64,000 nt of DNA from Bacteroides fragilis (GTDB taxonomy: Bacteria; Bacteroidota; Bacteroidia; Bacteroidales; DTGW01): the NCBI GenBank assembly GCA_945889005.1, contig CAMDBI010000019.1:1-64000 (forward strand), written 5' to 3'. Position numbers and translations under genes: made by a program. Shown here piece by piece: positions 1-8,803 of this stretch. The notes under the pieces are model-generated. The model was given only the letters and a program-made list of their open reading frames with translations, was not told where the DNA came from and ran no database searches. Position 1 is the stretch's first letter. Each line of letters opens with the position of its first letter.

Positions 1-486
1 AATCTGTCGCAAGACAAATTGATGATGATAGCTGATTGTACATTTATCGACCGAGCCGAAAATCTTATAATAACCGGAGCTACCGGTTGTGGCAAAAGCT
101 ATCTTGCGTGTGCTATTGGGCGTCAAGCCTGCACAATGGGTTATCGAACACTCTATTTGGGCATTACCCGATTTCTCGAAAAAATATCAACCGCAAAAAT
201 CGATGGCACGTATATCAAACTGCTCAACCAGATAGAAAAAACACATCTCATTATTATTGACGACTTTGGACTACATCCACTAGATGATGTAACTCGCTTA
301 GCCTTACTTCAAATACTTGAAGATCGATATGGAAAAAAATCTGTTATAATTGCATCGCAATTACCCGTTGCCAAATGGCATGAGTATATCGGAGAAAAAA
401 CAATTGCAGATGCAATAATGGACAGAATGGCAGTTAATGCACATCGATTTGATTTAAAAGGAGACTCTCTTAGAAAGAGAAAATAA
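1..486 (+). CDS. istB: IstB-like ATP-binding protein of an IS21-family element (5' end outside window)
   Basis: This is the ATPase helper that assists the IstA transposase in IS21-type transposition. The frame is open from base 1, so the N-terminus lies outside the window. A Walker A motif GATGCGKS is at about 76-99, a Walker B stretch LIIIDDFG follows about 55 residues later, and a conserved C-terminal DRM segment (IMDRM) precedes a basic tail, as in IstB/DnaC-like AAA+ proteins. The partner istA would lie to the left. Terminal repeats 30 bases downstream mark the end of the element. The visible part (about 160 residues) is shorter than the usual 240-260 because of the window edge. Identification is secure; activity of the element is unknown. 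Confidence 0.9.
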   Translation, partial: NLSQDKLMMIADCTFIDRAENLIITGATGCGKSYLACAIGRQACTMGYRTLYLGITRFLEKISTAKIDGTYIKLLNQIEKTHLIIIDDFGLHPLDDVTRLALLQILEDRYGKKSVIIASQLPVAKWHEYIGEKTIADAIMDRMAVNAHRFDLKGDSLRKRK

Positions 487-516
487 GTATATTTACAACC
501 ACAAATCAATACCTTT

Positions 517-565
517 TGAGTTGTACACTTTGCTCCGAAATGAGTTGTACACTTTGACCGAAATA
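517..565 (+). mobile_element. Right end of the IS21-type element, with two direct terminal repeats
   Basis: The 16-mer TGAGTTGTACACTTTG occurs at 517-532 and again at 541-556, a 24-base period. IS21-family ends carry multiple short terminal repeats that bind transposase, and these copies sit just after istB, as expected for the right end. The exact boundary is not visible because the left end and any target duplication lie outside the window; around 556-570 is an estimate. Confidence 0.7.
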
Positions 566-567
566 AT

Positions 568-1113
568 CAGCTTAAGGAGTCAAATTCGTTTGCAGAGAAG
601 ATATATACTTCAAAAGATGAGATAGTTGAACCAGCTGCTTGCTCAGAATATAGTGCTGAATTACAGTTGGAAATTTTGCAATTAAATATTGATCAAATTG
701 TGGAACCAGTTTTAGATATTGGGTGTGGAAAACAAGGCAATTTAGTAATGTTTTTACGACAAAAGGGTATTGATGCTTTCGGATTTGACAGGTTTGCAGA
801 CAAACACTCTGTTCTGATTAATTCGGATTGGTTCGAGTATAAATTTGAAAATGAGAAATGGGGAACCATAATTAGCAATCTCGGCTTTTCAAATCATTTT
901 CATCATCATCATTTTCGAAACGATGGAAATTTTATTGATTATGCAAAGAAATATATGGAGATTATAAGTTCGTTGAAAATTGGTGGAAGTTTTCATTATG
1001 CACCAGATTTACCATTTATTGAAAATTATTTGGATACAGATAAATACCAATTAATAAAGCACAAAATTGGTAAATATGAATTTCAATCAACCCGGATTCA
1101 TCGAACAAAATAA
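568..1113 (+). pseudogene. 5'-truncated class I SAM-dependent methyltransferase
   Basis: The frame stays open and protein-like from the end of the insertion element (after the stop at 541) through 1113, but no ATG start exists near the beginning; the first usable codon is a TTG at 667. Motif I of class I methyltransferases (VLDIGCGKQGN) starts about 45 residues into the open frame and is followed by an acidic strand end (FGFDRF) and a 'LKIGGSFHYAPDLPF' region like the post-IV motif. An N-terminal segment seems to be missing. Insertion of the neighbouring IS21 element into the gene is the simplest reading. The substrate is unknown. Confidence 0.65.
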
Positions 1114-1295
1114 TGAACTATGTCCAATTTTGGATATACTTCACTAAGACCAAAAATTCAGCAATATAAATGCTGTAATTGCTTAAAATATTTTAATTTT
1201 GATATTTCTAAAACTTTTGGATGTTTACTTTAATTTCGGATTTGGTGATGTAAATAACCCTTGGCATTCACAGCCTTTGGTTATCCCTTTAAAAA

Positions 1296-1328
1296 ATACC
1301 GGCAATGTCTTGTCGGGTATATTTTTAT
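1296..1328 (+). terminator. Possible rho-independent terminator
   Basis: An imperfect hairpin (ATACCGGCA against TGTCGGGTAT, one bulge and one wobble) is followed by ATATTTTTAT. It lies between the truncated methyltransferase and the next gene. The rest of 1114-1371 shows no gene. Confidence 0.4.
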
Positions 1329-1404
1329 GTAAATTTTTTATTTATCATTATATACTTCTTTTCAGCTTATAATGCTGACAACAAGTATTTTAAAATTAAA
1401 CATC

Positions 1405-2178
1405 ATGAGTAACGAAAATTCATCTATACACGAATTCGATTTTAATCTAATCTGCGAATATTTTTCATTATTAGAACGGCAGGGACCAGGAAGTCCTGAA
1501 GTTACAATAAAGGCACTTAGCTTTATCGATGGTTTAAGCAAGCAGTCAAACATTGCCGATATTGGTTGTGGTTCGGGCGGTCAAACAATGGTACTTGCAC
1601 AGCATACCCCGGGGCAAATTACAGGTATCGATTTGTTTCCGGCGTTTATCGACTTGTTCAATGCCAATGCTTCCAAACATCAACTTCACGAAAGGGTAAA
1701 AGGCATTGTCGGTTCGATGGACAACCTGCCCTTTGGCAACGAAGAACTCGACCTTATATGGTCCGAAGGAGCCATTTACAACATTGGATATCAATGCGGG
1801 TTAAAAGAATGGCACAAGTTTCTGAAAAAAGGTGGATACATTGCCGTTTCAGAAGCATCGTGGTTTACTGACCAACGACCCGAAGAGATTGATACTTTTT
1901 GGCGTACAGCTTATCCCGAAATAGATACCATCCCCAATAAAGTAGCACAAATGCAACAAGCAGGATATATACCTGTTGCAAGCTTCATTTTGCCAGATAA
2001 TTGCTGGACCGAACAATTCTATGCACCTCAGAAAGAGGCTCAGGAAATTTTTCTAAATAAATATCCAGGGAATAAAACTGTTGCGGAACTTATTGCAAAC
2101 GAAAGGCACGAAGCTCAGTTGTATGCTAAGTATAAGGAATTTTATGGTTACGTGTTTTATATAGGTAAAAAGATATAA
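1405..2178 (+). CDS. Class I SAM-dependent methyltransferase
   Basis: The product is a soluble small-molecule-type methyltransferase. The SAM-binding glycine motif [12 protein letters not shown] is near residue 50 and the acidic end of strand 2 (GIDLFP) follows; '[14 protein letters not shown]' and '[11 protein letters not shown]' correspond to motifs IV and post-IV of the UbiE-like fold. The ATG at 1405 is preferred over the upstream ATG at 1372 because [13 protein letters not shown] matches the start of closely similar Bacteroides proteins known to me from structural genomics. It stands alone, flanked by hairpins on both sides. The methyl acceptor cannot be told from sequence. Confidence 0.85.
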   Translation: MSNENSSIHEFDFNLICEYFSLLERQGPGSPEVTIKALSFIDGLSKQSNIADIGCGSGGQTMVLAQHTPGQITGIDLFPAFIDLFNANASKHQLHERVKGIVGSMDNLPFGNEELDLIWSEGAIYNIGYQCGLKEWHKFLKKGGYIAVSEASWFTDQRPEEIDTFWRTAYPEIDTIPNKVAQMQQAGYIPVASFILPDNCWTEQFYAPQKEAQEIFLNKYPGNKTVAELIANERHEAQLYAKYKEFYGYVFYIGKKI

Positions 2179-2196
2179 AATTGATGATTAATAAGT

Positions 2197-2234
2197 AAGG
2201 ATTGTTCCTGTCGAAAAGGGACAATCCTTCTTTT
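2197..2234 (+). terminator. Strong rho-independent terminator
   Basis: A 12-base-pair stem (AAGGATTGTTCC with GGGACAATCCTT, one T-G wobble) and a 9-base loop are followed by CTTTTTATC. It lies 18 bases after the methyltransferase stop codon. Confidence 0.8.
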
Positions 2235-2319
2235 TATCTTTTCAAATTGGGCTCATTGATTAAGTAAATGCGTAGCTACCTTCACATTGAGCTTAATATG
2301 GTGTAATCGGTTCAATATA

Positions 2320-2724
2320 TTACACAGTTATCTCAACCAAAATACCATCGGGGTCTACGACCACACTTTCGAAATAGCCATCGCCGGTAATCCTTGGTGC
2401 ACTTGCAATTTGATAACCGTCAAATTCGAGAACAGCTGTAATCTTTTGAACCTTCTCGCGACTCCCAACCGATATTGCTACATGAGCCAATCCAAGAAAT
2501 TCATTAGGTTTTTGTAAAATAATTCCGGTTTTTTGCATTAATTCTAATTGACAACCAGAAAAATCAAACCTGATAAAATACGATTGAAATCCAGTAAATG
2601 AATTTACATATTTTTTACCTGCAGTTCCTCCGAAGTAATAACAATAAAAATCACGGGAACGCTCCAAATCACTTACAAACATTGCCACATGGGCAACTTT
2701 ATTAGTTCGCAAAATATTTTTCAT
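2320..2724 (-). CDS. VOC-family (glyoxalase/bleomycin-resistance fold) protein
   Basis: The product has two beta-alpha-beta-beta-beta modules typical of the vicinal oxygen chelate fold: 'VAHVAMFVSDLERSRDFY' begins the first and 'LAHVAISVGSREKVQKI' the second. Potential metal ligands are His in both AHVA segments, Glu in 'QLELM' and Glu in the terminal 'VEITV', as in lyase/dioxygenase-type members. The start at 2724 is preferred over 2742 because this ATG overlaps the stop of the upstream gene as ATGA, implying translational coupling. The length of 134 residues is normal for the family. The substrate is unknown; a lactoylglutathione-lyase-like or antibiotic-binding role are both possible. Confidence 0.8.
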   Translation of the reverse strand: MKNILRTNKVAHVAMFVSDLERSRDFYCYYFGGTAGKKYVNSFTGFQSYFIRFDFSGCQLELMQKTGIILQKPNEFLGLAHVAISVGSREKVQKITAVLEFDGYQIASAPRITGDGYFESVVVDPDGILVEITV

Positions 2725-2930
2725 CTTCTTAAATATGCACATCCTAAAATTGTTACAAATAAAAACGTTCCTACAGCTGTAAACAAAGGTGATACTCCTT
2801 CTTCTTCCGAAATAAAAAATATAAGAACCGATAAAAGAATCGAAAATACTAAGAGTACTACCGTATAAAAAATTGCTTTTAAAAGATGTTTCACTTTTTC
2901 GTTGCTTATATGAGAAATTAACAAAATCAT
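2721..2930 (-). CDS. Small membrane protein, unrecognised
   Basis: The product is a 69-residue protein with two predicted membrane helices (about residues 17-40 and 47-66) joined by an acidic turn SEEEG. I do not recognise a family. It is the first gene of a two-gene unit: its stop overlaps the start of the VOC gene by four bases (ATGA). The coupling and the hydrophobic pattern argue that it is real rather than a shadow. No function is assigned. Confidence 0.5.
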   Translation of the reverse strand: MILLISHISNEKVKHLLKAIFYTVVLLVFSILLSVLIFFISEEEGVSPLFTAVGTFLFVTILGCAYLRR

Positions 2931-3376
2931 ATTGTTTTTAAATACAAAAGAATAAATTTCATGTTTATCTTAAAAAAAATAGAAATTGAAATCGGCTTTT
3001 AATATGATGAATAGTTAAAAACCATTAATGAGTAGAGACTTCTCCAACTTAAGAAATATCAAATCAAAAAACACTCTGGTTTAAAATCTACTTTTGACAA
3101 CTATATAAGTACTTTATATTTATATCAGAACTTATAATATTTTAAGTATTCTGTATTTTTATAAATCAAAATAGTATTTTATTTTGAATAGATAGTATTG
3201 GTATTAAAGCTTTTCATATTTAATATAATTTTAATTTTTGTCTTTTTGTTTTAAGACTCAGCAATGGCTTCCATTGATAATATTCTATATTTAAAGCCTT
3301 AAAACTGTCATTCAGCAAGTAAAATTATTTTTGAGTATATGTGTAACTTATTTTTGAATTATTAAAAATAAATACC
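2931..3376. other. AT-rich intergenic region between divergent genes
   Basis: These 446 bases separate the divergent small membrane gene and the TonB receptor. The sequence is very AT-rich with no convincing ORF. Two copies of TATTTTTG (3326-3333 and 3349-3356) near the right end resemble the Bacteroidetes -7 element. Nothing else was recognised. Confidence 0.5.
3349..3356 (+). promoter_or_regulatory. Possible Bacteroidetes -7 promoter element for the TonB receptor gene
   Basis: TATTTTTG matches the Bacteroidetes consensus TAnnTTTG and lies 20 bases before the start codon at 3377. A second identical octamer lies 23 bases upstream (3326-3333) and supplies a TTTG near the -33 position, although the spacing is shorter than ideal. 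Confidence 0.35.
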
Positions 3377-5731
3377 ATGAAAAAAATAAGTTTATTAATA
3401 ATTGTATTTACAACTATTATGTTGTCATCTTCTTTATTTGCGCAGAAAGTAACACAGGCAATAAGAGGCAATTTGTACGACCAGGAAAGTCAAGCTCCAA
3501 TTGAGGGAGCTTATATCGTAGTTCAAAACGGTAAACCATTAGGAGGTTCCTTATCCGAACAAGACGGAAGCTATAAAATCACTGATATTCCTTTAGGTCG
3601 ATATAGTGTTTATGTCACATTAGTAGGATATGAGCCGGTAACAATACCCGAAGTGCTTGTAACATCGGGGAAAGAGGTGGTGCTTGATATACCCATGAAA
3701 CAATCCGTAATAGAAATGAATGAAGTTGTAGTGAAATCATTTTCACGCAAAGACCGTTCTATCAACTCAATGGCAAGTGTAAGTGCCAAAACGTTTACTG
3801 TAGAAGAAACTCGCCGCTATGCTGGAGGTATCGATGACCCAGCTCGTTTGGTATCGGCATTTGCAGGAGTAACTGTTGGTAGTGTTTCTAATAATGCCAT
3901 TATCATACGGGGCAACTCACCTAAGGGTGTTGGTTGGCGTTTAGAAGGTGTCGATATTCCAAACCCGAACCACTTTGCGGGTGGAAATGTTGCCGGAGGG
4001 GGTGCTGTTACTGTGTTCAGCAGCCAAATGCTCGACAATTCTGACTTTTATACGGGTGCTTTTCCTTCTGAATACGGCAATGCAATGGCGGGAGTCTTTG
4101 ACATGAGACTACGCAATGGAAACAACGAAAAGTTTGAGCATACTTTCCAAATAGGTACTATGGGTATTGACTTTGCTTCTGAAGGCCCTATAGGTAAGCC
4201 AGGTGGTGCTTCCTATTTGTTCAACTACCGATACTCAACATTAGGTCTATTGACAAAATCAAAAATTATTGAAACTGCCGAAGAGATTGCTTATCAGGAT
4301 TTATCGTTCAAAATAAATATGCCAACTCAAAATGCCGGTACATTCTCGCTATGGGCTATTGGAGCTTACGACGAAGATGCGAAACCCGAAGATAAAGACT
4401 CGGCAGAATGGGAATTTGAACAGAACCGTCAAAATACCAAATGGATACAAGGAATGGCTGCAACCGGGCTTTCTCACAAAATAAGCCTTAACAAAAACTT
4501 TTATTTAAAATCGACACTTTCAGCAAGCGGAATTTCAGCCAATTTTAATATTGACAGGCTCGATGATGAATTAACTCTTCAAAGATTTATTGATATAAAA
4601 GATAATTCTTCAAAAACTTCTTTAAGTTCAACATTAAACGGCAAATTATCGCCAAAATGGGCAATTCGTTCAGGAATTATAATAAACCAGCTCAACTATA
4701 ATTTAGAAATGCATAGTGAAATAGATGAAGTACCGGGAACCTATCAACTTTTATCAGATGAGAAAGACAATAGTGGCTATTACCAATACTTTATTGCAAG
4801 TAAATACGATATAACTCCTTATTTTTCAGTCAATGCAGGGCTGCACAGCTTGTACTTTGACCTTACCGACAAATATTCAATTGAACCTCGTTTAGGAATT
4901 CGCTTAGCAGCAGCAGAAAACCACGAGTTTAGCTTGGGTTATGGCAAGCACAGCCAATTGGAAGAATTGCGAATATATACTTTGAAACAAGAATTGAATG
5001 GCTCTATCATTCAGCCTAATAAAGACTTAGATTTTGGCAAGGCACATCACTTTGTGTTTTCTTATGATTGGCGACTCAATTCAAATATGCGATTAAAGAT
5101 TGAACCATACTTCCAATATTTGTACAATATGCCTGGGGTAAAAGACAGCTCCTACTCTATGATTAACTTCAGTCAGGATTTTGGATTTCACTATGCTTTA
5201 GAAAATAATTCATTAGGTAAAAACTATGGATTAGACATAACATTGGAACGTTTTCTGAAAAACAACTTCTACTATTTGATAACAGCCTCCGTTTTTGATT
5301 CAAAATTCCAGGGTGATGATAAAAAATGGCACGACACACGCTTCAACAAACGCTATTCAATCAATTTTCTTGCAGGTAAAGAGTTTTATACACAAAAGGA
5401 TAATATCTTGGGTTTTAACCTACGAGCTAATTTTCTCGGAGGCGAACGTCACGATGGAGTCAATGAAACAGCTTCCATTCAGGCTCAACGCGTAATAACC
5501 GATTTCACTAAGGTATATACTGAACGATATCCCGATAATTTTTTCCTCGACTTATCTATAACTTACCGCATCAATAAAGCCAAACGTTCAAGTACAATTG
5601 CATTTCAGGTAAAAAATGTTTTAAACAAACCATCTGTATTCGGGAAAAAATACAATTACATGAAAGATATTGTAGAAAACGAAGAACTGCAAATAATGGT
5701 GCCTGTATTGAGTTATAAAGTTGATTTTTAG
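3377..5731 (+). CDS. TonB-dependent outer-membrane receptor with N-terminal carboxypeptidase-like domain
   Basis: This is an energised outer-membrane importer. Residues 1-22 are a signal peptide ending SSSLFAQ. Residues about 27-115 form a carboxypeptidase-regulatory-like beta sandwich (IRGNLYDQESQAPIEGAYIVV..., GRYSVYVTLVGYEP) common in Bacteroidetes receptors. A plug region follows (ARLVSAFAGVTVG, IIIRGNSPKGVGWRLEGVDIPNPNHF), then a beta barrel to the terminal residue Phe784. No SusD-like lipoprotein follows, so it is not a classic Sus pair; the ligand may be a metal chelate or small molecule. Downstream genes (MBL, OsmC, YbjQ) are co-directional and could be co-transcribed. Confidence 0.85.
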   Translation: MKKISLLIIVFTTIMLSSSLFAQKVTQAIRGNLYDQESQAPIEGAYIVVQNGKPLGGSLSEQDGSYKITDIPLGRYSVYVTLVGYEPVTIPEVLVTSGKEVVLDIPMKQSVIEMNEVVVKSFSRKDRSINSMASVSAKTFTVEETRRYAGGIDDPARLVSAFAGVTVGSVSNNAIIIRGNSPKGVGWRLEGVDIPNPNHFAGGNVAGGGAVTVFSSQMLDNSDFYTGAFPSEYGNAMAGVFDMRLRNGNNEKFEHTFQIGTMGIDFASEGPIGKPGGASYLFNYRYSTLGLLTKSKIIETAEEIAYQDLSFKINMPTQNAGTFSLWAIGAYDEDAKPEDKDSAEWEFEQNRQNTKWIQGMAATGLSHKISLNKNFYLKSTLSASGISANFNIDRLDDELTLQRFIDIKDNSSKTSLSSTLNGKLSPKWAIRSGIIINQLNYNLEMHSEIDEVPGTYQLLSDEKDNSGYYQYFIASKYDITPYFSVNAGLHSLYFDLTDKYSIEPRLGIRLAAAENHEFSLGYGKHSQLEELRIYTLKQELNGSIIQPNKDLDFGKAHHFVFSYDWRLNSNMRLKIEPYFQYLYNMPGVKDSSYSMINFSQDFGFHYALENNSLGKNYGLDITLERFLKNNFYYLITASVFDSKFQGDDKKWHDTRFNKRYSINFLAGKEFYTQKDNILGFNLRANFLGGERHDGVNETASIQAQRVITDFTKVYTERYPDNFFLDLSITYRINKAKRSSTIAFQVKNVLNKPSVFGKKYNYMKDIVENEELQIMVPVLSYKVDF

Positions 5732-5761
5732 CTACATTAATAACCTTCTAAATCAAAAAAT

Positions 5762-6616
5762 ATGAAACTCACAGATAACATACATTTATTAAGAATCGAC
5801 TTTGAAATTGCAATAAGTCCCGACAAAAAATTACCACGATTTGTAAATGTAATTTTAATCATTGGTGAAAAAATAACGCTTATTGATACTGGTGTTAAAG
5901 GTAGCGAACAGTTAATATTCGATTACATTAAAAGTATCAACAGAAATCCTGCAGAGATTGAAACCATCATTTTGTCGCACTCGCACCCCGACCATATCGG
6001 AAGTGCTGCAAAGATTAAGGAAATAACAGGCTGCAAAGTGATTGCGCATGTTTTTGAGTCAGCTTGGATTGAGAATATTGATATCCAATTCAAAAAAAGA
6101 CCCGTTCCGGGATTTTACAATCTTGTTGACCAATCTGTTGTAATTGATAAACTAATATTTTACAATCAAGATTTAACGATTGATAAAAATATTCATGTTA
6201 ATATCATTCATGCTCCTGGTCATTCGAAAGGGTCTATCAATTTATTGTTTGTGGAGGATAAATTGTTTTTTACCGCCGATTCAATTCCTCTCAAAAACGA
6301 CATTCCAAATTACGACAATTTCCCCGATTTAATGTGGACTTTGAATTCAATTAAATATCAAAACGATTATAATGTTATGCTTTCGTCGTGGACACCTCCT
6401 ATTTCAGAAAAAACTGAAATTGAACGTCTGATTCATGAAGGAGAAGAATACATGAAAATGCTTAATCATGTGGTACAATTATGCTACAAAGACAAGGAAG
6501 AGATTCCTCTCAGCTTCTGCAAATCGGCTCTCAACCAATTAGGACTTCCACCCTTTCTGGCAGTTCCTGTGGTTGATAATGCATTTAGAAGTCATTTAAT
6601 CGAAAATAATTATTAA
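5762..6616 (+). CDS. Metallo-beta-lactamase-fold hydrolase
   Basis: The metal-binding signature HSHPDH is at residues 73-78, preceded by 'ITLIDTGVKGS' and followed by 'IHAPGHSKGSINLL' near residue 155 and 'FTADSIP' near 172, the ordered metal-ligand motifs of the MBL superfamily. The length of 284 residues is in the glyoxalase-II/quorum-lactonase range. It starts 30 bases after the TonB receptor stop and ends 1 base before the OsmC gene, so it is likely in the same operon. The substrate is not deducible; thioester, lactone or a thiol-conjugate are typical for the fold. Confidence 0.85.
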   Translation: MKLTDNIHLLRIDFEIAISPDKKLPRFVNVILIIGEKITLIDTGVKGSEQLIFDYIKSINRNPAEIETIILSHSHPDHIGSAAKIKEITGCKVIAHVFESAWIENIDIQFKKRPVPGFYNLVDQSVVIDKLIFYNQDLTIDKNIHVNIIHAPGHSKGSINLLFVEDKLFFTADSIPLKNDIPNYDNFPDLMWTLNSIKYQNDYNVMLSSWTPPISEKTEIERLIHEGEEYMKMLNHVVQLCYKDKEEIPLSFCKSALNQLGLPPFLAVPVVDNAFRSHLIENNY

Positions 6617-6617
6617 A

Positions 6618-7049
6618 ATGGAAAAGACTAAAGAATTAACTGCATCGGTAAAACTTGTCAATGACCGTTTGCATTTTGAAGGTACAGTCGAAGGAAATCA
6701 GACAATATCAATCGATTATATACCACCACTAGGCGACAATTTAGGTTATACTTCACTCGAACTTTTACTTTTAAGTTTCTCATCGTGTTTGGGAAGTGCA
6801 GTTTTAACATTCCTTAGAAAAATGCAAAAGTCAATAACATACTTTGAAATATCTGCTAAAGGAATTAGAAATGAAGAACATCCAACAGGATTTAAAAGTA
6901 TTTTGGTCGATATTCAAATTCATTCGTCCGATGTAAATGAAGCAGATTTGGACAAAGTAATAGGTTTGGCTGATGACAAGTATTGTCCGGTTTGGGCAAT
7001 GCTGAAAGGAAATGTTGTAATAGAAATCGCTTACACTATTTACAAATAA
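6618..7049 (+). CDS. OsmC-family protein
   Basis: The OsmC/Ohr fold is supported by two conserved cysteines in their usual contexts, Cys57 in 'SFSSCLGS' and Cys123 in 'KYCPVWAML', which in characterised members form the peroxide-reducing thiol pair. 'LGYTSLELLLLSFSSCLG' is the helix carrying the first cysteine. The length of 143 residues is normal. The gene follows the MBL hydrolase by one base and is probably translated with it. A role in hydroperoxide or reactive sulfur/thiol detoxification is known for the family; here it is inferred. Confidence 0.88.
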   Translation: MEKTKELTASVKLVNDRLHFEGTVEGNQTISIDYIPPLGDNLGYTSLELLLLSFSSCLGSAVLTFLRKMQKSITYFEISAKGIRNEEHPTGFKSILVDIQIHSSDVNEADLDKVIGLADDKYCPVWAMLKGNVVIEIAYTIYK

Positions 7050-7076
7050 TCATACCTTTATAAAAAAAACTATAAA

Positions 7077-7409
7077 ATGGAAATCTCAAAAACAAGTACA
7101 GCATTTGAAATTCAAGGCTATAAAATAGTTAAGAATTTGGGAGTAGTAAAAGGAATTATTGTTCGTTCTCGTTCAATTTTTGGCAGTATTGGTGCAGCTT
7201 TTCAAACGCTTAGAGGAGGAAATATTACACTTATGTCCGAATTATGTGAACGAACTCGTGAAGATGCATTCAATCTAATGATTGAACATGCTCAAAATCT
7301 AAAGGCAAATGCTGTAGTCGGAGTTCGATATGAATCGACCGAAATTATGCAAGGTGTAACCGAAGTTCTATGCTATGGAACGGCTGTTTTTGTTGAAGAA
7401 AACAATTAA
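7077..7409 (+). CDS. YbjQ/UPF0145-family protein
   Basis: The product is a 110-residue member of the YbjQ (heavy-metal-binding domain) family. The characteristic strings '[34 protein letters not shown]', here interrupted only by normal substitutions, and '[14 protein letters not shown]' are present. The biochemical role of the family is not firmly known; pentameric structures have been described. It lies 27 bases after the OsmC gene in the same direction. Confidence 0.85.
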   Translation: MEISKTSTAFEIQGYKIVKNLGVVKGIIVRSRSIFGSIGAAFQTLRGGNITLMSELCERTREDAFNLMIEHAQNLKANAVVGVRYESTEIMQGVTEVLCYGTAVFVEENN

Positions 7410-7476
7410 AACATAAGCTTCTTTAATTGATTCAGGTTATTAATTCGATTATTGAAAAATTAAATGATGTTTTAAA

Positions 7477-7764
7477 ATGGAAACCAAATCACAAAATATC
7501 ATCATTCAAAATGCCCATACCAACAATCTGAAAAACATTTCGTTGGAAATACCCAAGCACAAAGTAATTGCATTTACAGGTGTTTCGGGCTCGGGTAAAT
7601 CATCGTTGCTTTTCGATACTATTTATACAGAGGCACAACGACAGCTTATCGAAACATTTTCAACCTTTGCACGAAAGCGTCTTCCCAAACTATCGCGTCC
7701 CGATGTAGACGATATATTAAACCTTTCTACTTCAATGGTGATTGACCAAAAGAAAATGGGCAAA
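7477..7764 (+). pseudogene. UvrA-like excinuclease ABC subunit, N-terminal fragment only
   Basis: The first 96 residues are a clear UvrA paralog: '[22 protein letters not shown]', the Walker A stretch [15 protein letters not shown] and 'FARKRLPKLSRPDVDDI', then 'SMVIDQKKMG'. From about 7765 the frame runs into the antisense of a different gene and ends at 7917 with non-homologous sequence. A full member would be 750 residues or longer. The homology type resembles the short UvrA-like proteins linked to drug resistance rather than the housekeeping copy. The gene is truncated by a rearrangement and is not functional. Confidence 0.8.
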
Positions 7765-7768
7765 ATCG

Positions 7769-7984
7769 AGAGGGAACTATTTGCCACGATACACCATACT
7801 GATCTTTACACCAACTACATTGACCTTCACTTCCTCCATTTGCTGAAAGTCGATTCCACAATCTATCTACTTCTTCCTGATTGTCACATAAAACAAAGAG
7901 CGAAATTGCTTCATTGAATTTAAATTGAGGACCTCCGTTCAATGCCATAAAGTATACGCCATCTAATTCAAATTCTAGTATAGA
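7769..7984 (-). pseudogene. PhnB / 3-demethylubiquinone-methyltransferase-like VOC protein fragment
   Basis: The minus strand encodes 'EFELDGVYFMALNGGPQFKFNEAISL', then 'EEVDRLWNRLSANGG' and 'WCKDQYGVSWQIVPS', the core of the PhnB-like VOC family. The usual N-terminal 'FWFDGQAEEAANFY'-type segment is absent: the upstream in-frame residues do not resemble it. The C-terminal 40-50 residues are also missing because the sequence joins the UvrA remnant at about 7765. This is a remnant trimmed at both ends. Confidence 0.75.
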
Positions 7985-8286
7985 TGGTTTAAAATTCGAT
8001 TTTTTCTGGAAAATTTTCGATTTAGCGTCAATAATCTTAAAACCCTCTGCCATATTACCGAGCGATTCGCTCGAACCTAGGAACAAATATCCGAACAAAG
8101 GATAAACGAACTTGTGAATAATTTCATTCCCACATTCGTCATTTCCACATTATTCTTCCCCTTCGTCAAAATTATTTAAAATCATTTCAAATAACGAAAA
8201 CTTTTTTAAATCTGAAGCGTATTATATGGCATGTTATTTGATATTTTGTTCATTGTCTGATATGAATCATGAAAAAATATGTAATT

Positions 8287-8373
8287 TTGCAGTTTGTTTG
8301 TTGTATTGTAACTTATCCAATTTTTAAACTTTGGATAAGTTTTGAAATGCCGACAATACAACAAACAAAGCAA
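8287..8373. repeat. Large nested inverted repeat (hairpin)
   Basis: A perfect 17-base inverted repeat (8293-8309 with 8353-8369) encloses a second perfect 11-base inverted repeat, AACTTATCCAA (8310-8320) with TTGGATAAGTT (8331-8341), leaving a 10-base loop and an 11-base one-sided bulge. A further 4-base match (TTGC/GCAA) extends the base. It is too elaborate and lacks the T-run of a plain terminator. It could be a mobile-element remnant or a structured RNA. Confidence 0.7.
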
Positions 8374-8453
8374 TTGTTTTGAAAATTAAGGCAAGATGCC
8401 TTGAATGATACTACGTAGCGAGACGCTACACCGAACAAAGGAAAAGAAATAAG

Positions 8454-8603
8454 ATGAAAAAATTATATCTTGAACAAGCAAAACTAAATTATTGGCATAA
8501 ACCTGATTATACCTTGATAAAATTTAAATCAACATTACAAAATGGATCTGGTGTTGAAGGAGATTTATATGAAGAAGGTTTTCCATTAGATTTTGGGTCA
8601 TAG
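8454..8603 (+). CDS. Possible small protein (49 residues), unrecognised
   Basis: An ATG at 8454, preceded by the purine-rich GGAAAAGAAATAAG, opens a 49-codon frame beginning MKKLYLEQAKLNYWHKPDY and ending LDFGS. The composition is protein-like (mixed charged, aromatic and aliphatic residues), but I recognise no family. It lies between a hairpin and the AT-rich leader of the giant gene. It may be a remnant of a larger gene. Confidence 0.3.
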   Translation: MKKLYLEQAKLNYWHKPDYTLIKFKSTLQNGSGVEGDLYEEGFPLDFGS

Positions 8604-8803
8604 TTTAAAAAAATACATTAAAAACAGGACGTTTATATTATTTAATAATATTTTTCAAAATAAAACATAGATAAAAATAAGATAAATGATTCATTTGCAA
8701 TATTTTTATTAATATATTAGACATTATTAAAGTATTGTTCATATATTTATTTTTAATTTGTATAAATTTGTATAAATTTTTTTACGAATTTATGCAAATT
8801 TAA

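Larger units (their letters stand above)
7985..8803. other. AT-rich remnant region upstream of the giant surface protein gene
   Basis: This stretch of about 820 bases holds only a large nested hairpin (8287-8373), one possible 49-codon ORF (8454-8603) and AT-rich sequence with two direct copies of TTTGTATAAA just before the next gene. A TAnnTTTG match (TAAATTTG, 8763-8770) could be its promoter. No other gene was recognised. Confidence 0.5.

Noticed and set aside
3377-5731. A Sus-type polysaccharide utilisation pair
   Set aside because: No SusD-like lipoprotein or glycoside hydrolase follows; the next genes are an MBL hydrolase, OsmC and YbjQ.
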